Shown here piece after piece: positions 45,289 to 53,890 of a stretch of 53,890 bases of DNA. The position numbers and the translations under genes were made by a program. Location: contig QANT01006154.1 of assembly GCA_003254885.1 (NCBI GenBank), forward strand, positions 1 to 53,890, read 5' to 3'. The stretch's first letter is position 1. Each line of letters opens with the position of its first letter. Source of the stretch: Purshia tridentata (taxonomy: Eukaryota > Streptophyta > Magnoliopsida > Rosales > Rosaceae). The notes under the pieces were generated by a model. It did not search any database and was not told the DNA's origin. It saw nothing but the letters and a program-made list of their open reading frames with translations.

Positions 45289-48200
45289 CTATTGAGCTGA
45301 TCGGGTTTCCTGCAGCTCACATAAAACAGAAAAATGAGAAGCTGAAAGTGAAGAACATGCATGTTAAATTGTTAATGACAAAATGAGAACTCTTTCATGG
45401 TCTTGCTGTTGAGAGAATAACAAACTGACAAGTAACTTGTTGAAATACGACCCAAGTAATCAGCAATGCATCTATAGAGTACTGTACTAGTGGTAGCTCT
45501 CCCTTAATAGAAGACAGGTTTTGAGATCAAACCATGGAAGGCAGGCAGCAATTTGTGGAGAGTGAGGGCAACTCTCCAAACAGACCAAAATAGTTTTTGT
45601 TAGTAAAAGCTTCCTTTTTTTTTTTTTTTTTTTATTCCAATCCTGTTTTATGAAAATCATGGATATAACAGACCAAAATAGTTTTTGTTAGTAAAAGCTT
45701 CTTTTTTTTTTTTTTTTAATTTATTTATTCCAATCCTGTTTTATGAAAATCATGGATAGTAAATTCCTCTGATCAACTTATCATCTCTATATGAATTTGA
45801 AGGTATGACAAGAATCTCATATGACAGTCTTTTTGCTGATTGCATTATGGTATATTAAAGTTTGCTGTTAGACAACTCAAATGCACGGAGGCATCAGATA
45901 TACTGTATTCAAAATAACTAGAAAGGTTAGATTTTTCACAAAATAGTCTATCCTCGAAGGCTATGTACAGTTTATGGGTTTCGTAACATCATAACATGGG
46001 ATGCAAGTATCAGACTGAATATGTTCCTGACAATGCTATATATTTAGTAAACACAGCACTGTAATAATCATCAAGGGACTGTCAGTTGCTAACTATTAGG
46101 CATGTGGTGTGGCATCTCATTTCCCACCAAATGTCTTTATAACTAATGCTCTTCCTAGCATGATGCCCACAATTGAGTTGGTATTAAAGATTGCTTGAGA
46201 AATTGATTCGACACCAAGTATGACAAATTTGAATGAAATAGGGTGGGATACTTCTGAGTAGGATAGACATATACATGATAAAAAGGACTTACTGAACGAA
46301 AAGGGAAGTCATCTGCCTCAAGCATATGAACAATTTGCCCCATTTTTGGTCGCTTATGGACATCTAAATCTATACAGCGGAGACAAACCAACAATGCCCG
46401 CTTCAAAGCTTTTGGAGGGGGCTGAACTTCTATCAGAGGATCTAATGCCTCCTCCCCACGTCGACTTGAAATCATTCCTTTAAACCAGTCAACCAGGTTC
46501 ATCTGATATACAGAGACTAGAACAGTTATGACATTGATGAAGTGCTTTTAGGAAGCAGAAAAGGGAAAACTTGGTTTTACCTCTCCAGCTGGTCTGGAAT
46601 AGTCAATTGGGCTTCTTCCTGAAATTATCTCCATAAGTAGAATTCCAAAACTATATACATCACTCCCTTCATTAAGCATACCTGTGCTTGCATACTCTGG
46701 AGATACATATCTACAGAAATTATAATAAAGAATCAATACAACATAGTAGAGATACCATCTGGATAACGCATCATTGAAATTTTCTTTAGGATTTGAGGAA
46801 GAACTAACCCGAATGTCCCCATTACACGTGTAGTCACATAGCTTGATTCTGGTCCTAAGAGCTTGGCAAGACCAAAATCTGATACTTTTGGGTTCCACTT
46901 CCTATCCAGAAGAATGTTACTGGATTTTATATCACGGTGCACCACTTTGGGTTCTAACCCTTCATGCAAATAGGCCAGCCTGTTGGAGAAACAAGAGTTA
47001 CAAAACCCTGAAGTTGACCTCAAAGGATAAAAAAGATATATGCATAAACTTAATTAAGGGAATCATGACATTGACAATATCAGTGCAACAGATTACAGAT
47101 ATTGTCTAGATAAGTTAATAGGGAATATGAAAAGCATATTGAGACAACTAAAGAAACCATAGTTAGCTTCTCCTTTTTTTTTTTTTTTTTTGGCCAAGTA
47201 GTTGGCTTCTCATTTTAACCATGTAGGAAAGGTGAAAATAAAATGAACAAGGAGAAGGAAAAGTAATCACACCCTTTTGCGGTCCCGATGGCTATCTTCA
47301 TTCGAATATCCCAGGTCAGAGGGCTGACAGGCCCAACATCTCCATGCAACCATTGCTCCAAATTGCCATTGTCAATGTATTCATATACAAGCATCCTGGC
47401 AGGCAAGTATAAGTCCCCACGGACATGTTAGAGGAAAAAAGAGGTTCATCGGTTCATCTCAAGTCACCTACAGATATGATGATGGAGTTTACCTCTGAGC
47501 ACCTTCTGCACAATAACCAATTAGACCCACCAAGTTCTTGTGCTTTACTTTCCCAATGGCTTCCACTTCCACCTTAAACTCCGTCTCTGCCTGACCCCTA
47601 TGTATAAGATGACAGACAGAGCTTAAATTTTGATCTAACAGAAATATTATCCAAAATACGAAGATTAACAGACTTGCATTGATAGCAATGAAGTAGCGTA
47701 CTGTTCTGAAAGTTACAAAACCTATTGAAATATTAAATAAGTTCCAGTTCCATTTATTAAAAGAAAACACAAAGCAATTTCACTGCATATAACGTCACAC
47801 GCAATATCATGAACATTCAAAATCATGGCGGGTGAACTGTGAACTTAATCTGATAGCACGAAGGAAATTAGAGCGTCGGACCCAAATCCAATGGCAATAG
47901 GTGGGGAGGCCTAAGTGCTTATTAGCACTTAGACAAACTACATATTTTCAATAAGGGAGACAGGAGATGCGTCACTGGTATCCTATTATTTTTTGTTTGC
48001 TATTTAATTTTTGAAATTGGCATATTTTAAAATGACGATGAAGTAATAAAATAACATATATCAGACAAAAAAAAAGTAATAACATATACAATTGGTCAAT
48101 GAAAAGTGAAATCAAGTTCCTGTGAATAGCACCACAACATGACAATCAAGCATTAAAGGAAGTGTAGAAAGCACAAAGTTTAAAGAATATTAAAAAAATA

Positions 48201-49528
48201 AAATTTAAAAATTAAAAATGAAAAAAGAATGAAGAATAGAAATGATAAAAGCGCAAAGCAAGCATTTTCTTTTCCTCGCACAGCGGAACAAAGGTAGCAA
48301 GCTCCTTTTCTTTTTAATCGAAGAAAGCTGGCCTCCGAGTCTACAACGGTGTCATAATTATACAGTCTCATCTACACAAATAATAAAGGACAATACTTTG
48401 TGCACCCAAGTATTTTTCATAATTATATACATAATTTTTTTAATTTATTGATGTGACATATTAATTGGATTAATTTTGTGCACCCAGAACCAACGAATAT
48501 AGGAGAAAAGAAAAGACAAAAAAACAGAGGCCGTTTGTTTGGACATATTATTGATAGTGACCAGAATTATATACGGTCCAGATCCAAGGCACACTAATTA
48601 ATTTTCTCTTCTTTATTGTTATTATTATTTTTTGCTTATAACAAAATTTGAATAGTACCACACACCATGGTCCATGAAATGCTACTTGAGCTTGAGCTAG
48701 AGCTAGCTAATTGAATTTTACAGGTCCAGACCAGAAAAATATAACTACTTTTAAGCATAACTAACTAGTAACTACATAACTTTGATATAATACACGAAAT
48801 GAACTAGAAAAATGTGATTGTTTTGGTTAACCAATCCCGGTTGTTTCGACAGAAAATTTTGGAAGAGAAAGCAAAAATTTTGTCTAAAGAAAAAGAAATA
48901 GGCACGATTTTAAATTCAGTAAAATCACGTACTTGTTGTTGAGAAGGTTCTTGATGGCGACAACAGACCCGTCCTGCAAAACGCCCCTGTAAACGATGCC
49001 GTATCCTCCTTCTCCGATCACGTTCTCCGGAGCGAATCCACGTGTCGCTATCTCCAGCTCCATCAGGCCATACCATCGGCCCCACCCGATGTTCCGCGAC
49101 CCGGACGACAGGTCACTCTCCCCAATGCTTTTCCTCTTCCCTTTGCCTTCTTCAATATCAGTCTGAATCTCTTGAGCTTCCAGCTGGAACTTACTATTAT
49201 TCGCATTTCCGATTTTGCCCTCGTCTTTCTTGCTATTTTTGGCAAGAGGATCCGCAGGGGCTTTGATCTCGGCGATCTCTTTGGAGACGAGGGGGATGAG
49301 GCCGGAGCTGTGCTTCACGCGCCGCATCTTGCGCTTGCGCGAAATCCGAGTGGCGCGGACGCAGAGGAAGATGAGGAGGAAGGTGGCGAAGACGCAGAGG
49401 AGGAGGATGGCGATGACCGCGTAGAGCTTGAGGTTGAGGAAAGGGGTTCTGGAGGTGAGCTTATGGGAGAGGGAGGAGGTGGTGGTGGTGGTGTTGGAGG
49501 TCTGAATCTCGTCGCCAGAGACCGCCAT
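45289..49528 (-). CDS. Membrane-anchored receptor-like Ser/Thr kinase (At4g34500-like), 7 exons
   Basis: Exons: 49528-48933, 47597-47493, 47395-47273, 46979-46809, 46710-46581, 46502-46293, 45309-45289; the sum is 1356 nt, 451 residues, no internal stop. There is no sizeable ectodomain: a short Ser/Thr-rich N-terminus (1-32), one transmembrane span at about 33-58 and a basic juxtamembrane RKRKMRR, then [13 protein letters not shown]. The kinase domain starts near [18 protein letters not shown]. It has the glycine loop GEGGYG (172-177), ATP-binding Lys in VVAIK (193), catalytic HRD ([11 protein letters not shown]291), DFG (309-311), the [19 protein letters not shown] activation segment, and a C-lobe ending [11 protein letters not shown]. 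All catalytic residues are present, so it should be active. Family members act at the plasma membrane; the ligand or partner is unknown. The last exon (ETRSAQ-stop) is only 21 nt and is the least certain part. Confidence 0.9.
45581..45758. repeat. 88-bp tandem duplication with internal poly-T in kinase intron 6
   Basis: Two copies start at 45581 and 45669 (CAGACCAAAATAGTTTTTGT onward). Both contain a long T run and end at CATGGATA. They differ mainly in the length of the T run and a short ATTTA insertion. No functional signal is obvious. Confidence 0.9.
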
Positions 49529-52212
49529 TGTTTCCGGCGAGCGAGTTTTGAAGTTTGGAAGTTCGAGCTAGCTGTGAATTTGAGAGAGAAAGGTTTGAGC
49601 GAGTGTTTGGTTGTTGTTGCAGTTAATGGTGAATATCTTGAAGTTAAAGTTCAGTCAGCCATGAGAAGATTATTGATTTTCGCCGGGTGAGAAAGAAAGT
49701 GCAGTTTCAACGGACACAAAAGCGAAAGGCAGATTTGGAGCGCGAGAAATAAAAAAAAGTGAGAGCTGTTGGATTTCGGGGTTTGGTTTGGGAGATTATT
49801 ACGAAACTGCCACCTGCGGACTGTAGTTGACTGTGGGGGAGTGTAAAGGCAAAAATAACATTGGCCGGAATACCTTGTGAGCTAAAAATGTATTAGTTTT
49901 GAAAGGAATAAAACTTATATGAGATGGTTTTATGCGGTTATTGTGTTTTAACTTCGATTGTCACACGTGTGTGTGGGAGATAGACGTATAAAATTTATTG
50001 ATTCATCTTAGTAAAGATTTTAAAAGCCCAACATCTTTAAGCATTTGAGTTTATCTGATATGTATTAAATATATATAATCTGATGTGATCACCCGTACAC
50101 TTAATCACTACAAAACTATAAAATAAAGAATTAAATGATTGAAATCTTTTATTATATAATTCTTTTCAGTCATCTATATAAAAATAAAGCAAATCAATAA
50201 TCCTTTGATCATTTAAATTGTCTATCAAATAAAAGTAAAATAATTATGACAGTACTACACTAGAAGTTATATGTTGACATCCTAATTAATTGCTTTGTAT
50301 GATTGTATCTTCATTATTATAAAAAAATTATGGCTGGCAAAACAATTAGTAGCTCACAATGCCACAAATAATCACTTGTAAACTTCACACATGCAGCCAT
50401 AAGTAGTTGAGTGGATCAATTTGCATAAAGATATTATATACTAATATATATCAACATGCTAAATATGTATGTATATTTGGTTTAGTATTGCAAGTTGTAA
50501 GAGAACACGATCAAAGATCAACCACTTCGATATTATATATATTTGGTTTCGAGGATATATGTATTTGCATATTAATTAATTAAAAGTAGAAGAATTATAT
50601 TAAATTTTTAATACCACGGAACTTGACCAAAAGGCTAGTAAATATTATTTATGAGAGGTAAGATCTCTTTGTCAGTTCCCTATATAAATCTAAGTTTCAA
50701 CTATCAACTTTCAACCACCTGGACCTTAATTATTTTTTGATGGGTCATCGGCAGTGAACCCTTTTTCGTGTTACATAATCTAAATAAGTAGGTTTCTATT
50801 TGGAGGAATTCGATCCATCGATGTCAATATATTAAAATTTTGTCTCCACCTGGTTCATCCGGTTGAACGTGGCTGTCTAATAATGTAACTCACTACCTAA
50901 TTCATATGCTTGTAGCCTTGTCGTTGGACCCTTGCATATGAGAGAGTGGTAAATGCGTAATTTCACAACAACATATATATATGTGTGTGTGTGTTGATGC
51001 AACTGCATATATTTGATCGAACTTGCATCCCAATAATTGATTATGTTGAATAAATTTATAAAAATTCTTAATATTTGATCAGACAGTTTCAGGTGAAAAT
51101 GCTCACATACACGTACCTTTAATAGTGCATGTAAACGTTGGTACATGAATTTTTCGTATAGTAAATTGTAAATGAAAAATATTTGAAAGACATTTACTAA
51201 TCATTTATAATCAACTTTTAACTTGAATTCGAGTGCACTACATTACCCACTATTAATATCTGTGTTAGGTCAACTAAAGATCCTTAGTCGGATCCTTTGG
51301 ACCATCAATGCACAGTCTTTTTTTAGACGTGATGATTTCATGCATGTTTGAATTACAATTGCCTTAGAAATAAAGTCAGTGGCATATAATTTGTTATTTT
51401 GATTGTGTGTAATATACTTTTTCTTCTTCCACATAATTTAAGAGTATAAAAGTTTATTGGACCTTAACCAATAAAACTATCTAGAAGAATCTAGGTAGAT
51501 TAAGAAAAGTTTACCTACTTGGATTTATTGTTGATTATTTGTAGCTATTAAGTGATTCTAATATTTGTAAATTAGAATTGATCTAATTGATTGAAAATAA
51601 AAACTTTTCCTTTATACACTCATATTCAAATATTCTATCTCTCTATAATAACAAAGAAAAAAGAGTAATATTGTTTCATACATCAAATCAATGACTCTTA
51701 CATTTATTGGCCCAAAAAAAAGTGACTTTTAAATTTATTTTTATTTTTTGTGGGTCAATAAGTGACTCTTAAATTGTGCGATATATGTGATCGATGGATA
51801 TGTGCATGGTTTTTGTTGTGGTTGTGTATGGACTGATCTGGAGGGAGCGTACGTGAGTTAAGATGTTAAGCATTAACTATTATTTGATAAATTCGTGAGT
51901 CATGAACAACTTGGACGTCGCAATATTGTTGCATTACAAGTTGAAACCACTTCTTAAAGGAGGTCATGAGGAAAATGCTTTTAATGGCTCATAAATATTA
52001 TGCACCAATTTATTACATTTTTGTAGCAAAAATAATAGGGGGACTGTTAAGGAGGGTGATCGAGTTTCAAAATTCATTTTAGTAAGAAAGAAAATAATCA
52101 CAAACTAGCTTTAGATTATAAATCAAAATATTGAGAATGAGAAGGCCTAAAGAAATTCAGTTGGATTAATGCATATTATATACCATGGTCCATCATTCAT
52201 GGCGATTGTGTA
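49529..52212. other. Kinase-gene upstream region and AT-rich intergenic DNA
   Basis: The first ~250 bases are the leader and promoter of the kinase gene. Beyond about 49850 the sequence is AT-rich without a recognisable gene, and short open frames have no family resemblance. Confidence 0.5.
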
Positions 52213-52631
52213 ATTTAAATGGGACAATGCTTGGGTTTTAAAGCTTGAGGACCAACCTTATCTTTAAGCCTGCTAAAAATCATAATTACGTCATGCCGGC
52301 TTAAGATCAAAACCGTTCAATTTTTAGATCATTTAATAAAAATCATTTCTGAAAAAAATCAACTCAATCAGAAATTGTTTGATTGTATAACTGTTAACCA
52401 ATAGATACATGGTTTGGTCTTTTAACTATGACCGTATATTTATTTGTTAACAATTGTACAACTAAACGATTTCAGATTGAGTTGATTTTTTGTAGAGATG
52501 ATCTTTATTAGGTAATCTAAAAATTGAACGGTTCCGATTTTAAATCGGCACGGTAGAATTATGACTTTTAGCGGACTTGATGATAAGATTGGTTCTCAAA
52601 CTTGAGAACTTAAGCATTTTTCATTTAAATG
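52213..52631. mobile_element. Mutator-type MITE with 9-bp target duplication and long inverted arms
   Basis: A 401-bp element (52222-52622) is flanked by perfect 9-bp repeats, ATTTAAATG, at 52213-52221 and 52623-52631. Its two halves pair over about 180 bases each with roughly 75% identity. Matching blocks include AATGCTT near the ends, then CCAA-CTTATC, GCTAAAA-TCATAATT, CCGTTCAATTTTTAGAT and AATCAACTCAATC, leaving a short loop near 52405-52440. A 9-bp duplication with long terminal inverted repeats is the signature of Mutator-like elements. There is no coding capacity. Confidence 0.9.
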
Positions 52632-53890
52632 TAACAAAATTTACGGACAATGAATTTCTTAATATAATTGATTAATTTAAAAAGGTGAGATTATAATTCC
52701 AATGTGGGTGTAAAAGAGGACAAGTACAATGGCTATGTATACGCTACGTTGAAAACCAGAACCCACTTTGGATGTTTGCAGAAAATAAGCATCAAAACGC
52801 AATGTCCACGTACTGGAATGGTGTGCCCCAGAAGCTTCGATGAAACAGAGCTGATTGGATTTTCGAAAGTTGATGCTCAATTTGTTCATTAGATTGGACT
52901 GCTTGACATTACAGATTGAAGCCTTAGCTCGGACACCGTGCATCTATTATGACTCTAGATTTTGGGGCCATACCCTACCACGCCGTGCTTTCTTGGTTTC
53001 TTTTCTCCAGTTTTAATATGGTGGGGAACATTGTAAGCCCATCTAGTCACATCATATGGGGTGGGGGTCATGTTCTTGTTTATACAAATTTATCCTAATG
53101 GGAGCTTAACTAAATAGTCTAAATCTAATATTCTAATGAAAATTTGATGGGTGCATCCACCATTCAAAACTTTAAACTGCTTACTCTTACAGTCTTACTG
53201 CACTGTTAAATATTTTTAAGTAGATAAATAAATAAAATTGGCTAGAGGATAATACCTTCTAGGAAGAGAAGTTCCCACGTGGAAAAAGTTTAGAAAAAAA
53301 ATATCAATCACAGATTTTTACTTTTGTTATTAAGTATCTAAGCTATGATAATAATCATGTGGCTGATATTTTTCCTCTGCATTTTTTCCGCATAAGATAA
53401 GTTTCCATATCTTCTATGTAATAGAGATAGTGTCACGATTTCACGACATTACAAACATGAGAGGAACATAGAGATAGTGGCACGACTGCATGACACCACA
53501 AACATTGAGAGAAATGAGTCATAAAGGGTGGAGATGTGAAATACTCAATTCATTTCGTGCTTGTGATACCACATCAAGATCTCTATTACAGGAAATTAAG
53601 TTCTCTAACTAGACATGTAGAGAACGATTCCCTTATCAAAGTTGGGAGCGTCATGTCTTCATCACTAGCCAATTATAGTTTTATACTCATTTTTATATCT
53701 ATTTTTTTATTATGCTTTAATCTTCACCAAGAAAAACGACTAAGATTAAAAACATGATATGTGAAGTAAAACTTGTGTGTGATTACTTATAACACGATAC
53801 TTATAGTCTTATATTGTTTAACTAAATAGTTCACTCACATTGGCATAACACCACACAAGTTTTTTATTATATAAATATAAGAATTTTATA
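52632..53890. other. Intergenic stretch with a ~47-bp imperfect tandem repeat
   Basis: No gene is recognised. AGAGATAGTG-CACGA-T-CA blocks repeat at about 53423 and 53470 with an offset of 47 bp. The rest is AT-rich. Confidence 0.5.

Noticed and set aside
49172..49690. 172-codon plus-strand frame rich in Glu, Asp and Gly
   Set aside because: It is the antisense shadow of kinase exon 1, whose sense translation is clearly conserved.

Overview
This is a stretch of nuclear DNA from a flowering plant, most likely a eudicot. The DNA is AT-rich, genes are split into many short exons by AT-rich introns, and every recognisable product is a plant-type nuclear protein. It looks like draft assembly: there is one ambiguous base at 14060, flanked by a duplicated stretch. 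A rosid is a reasonable guess, but the sequence does not fix the species.

Layout, left to right. 1-724: a non-autonomous hAT element with a perfect 8-bp target duplication. 2060-6832 (+): an AlkB-type RNA demethylase gene (ALKBH10B-like, 7 exons, one GC-AG intron). 7858-8304: a MITE flanked by TTA. 8600-17822 (-): the nonsense-mediated decay factor UPF3 (11 coding exons, probably two more introns in its 3' UTR, a LINE fragment in intron 6). 19370-20600: a decayed Ty3/gypsy integrase and LTR. 21000-29769 (+): a STAR/KH-domain RNA-binding protein (7 coding exons, LINE remnants in introns 1 and 5). 31190-33735: a diverged tandem duplication and a decayed LTR element. 33858-35013 (-): a small secretory-pathway single-pass membrane protein. 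36151-39098 (-): translation elongation factor eEF1B gamma, with an in-frame stop at codon 24. 39173-43074: a 3.9-kb hAT transposon with a broken transposase, apparently inside the 5' UTR intron of the eEF1B gamma gene. 45289-49528 (-): a membrane-anchored receptor-like cytoplasmic kinase. 52213-52631: a Mutator-type MITE with a perfect 9-bp target duplication.

All six gene models were assembled by hand from splice sites and reading frame. Each has a total length divisible by three, and each is uninterrupted except eEF1B gamma. Several act on mRNA: an m6A-type demethylase, an NMD factor and a KH RNA-binding protein. They are ordinary single-copy plant genes, not an operon-like system. From memory of the Arabidopsis gene order, the KH - small membrane protein - eEF1B gamma block matches the At1g09660 - At1g09645 - At1g09640 neighbourhood.

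I found no CRISPR array, rRNA, tRNA or prokaryote-type system, and no strong case for a wholly new biological system. The most informative oddities are the eEF1B gamma stop with the hAT element in its leader intron, the doubled promoter/first exon of that hAT element, the UPF3 3' UTR introns (probable NMD self-control), the GC-AG intron, and three MITEs with readable target duplications.
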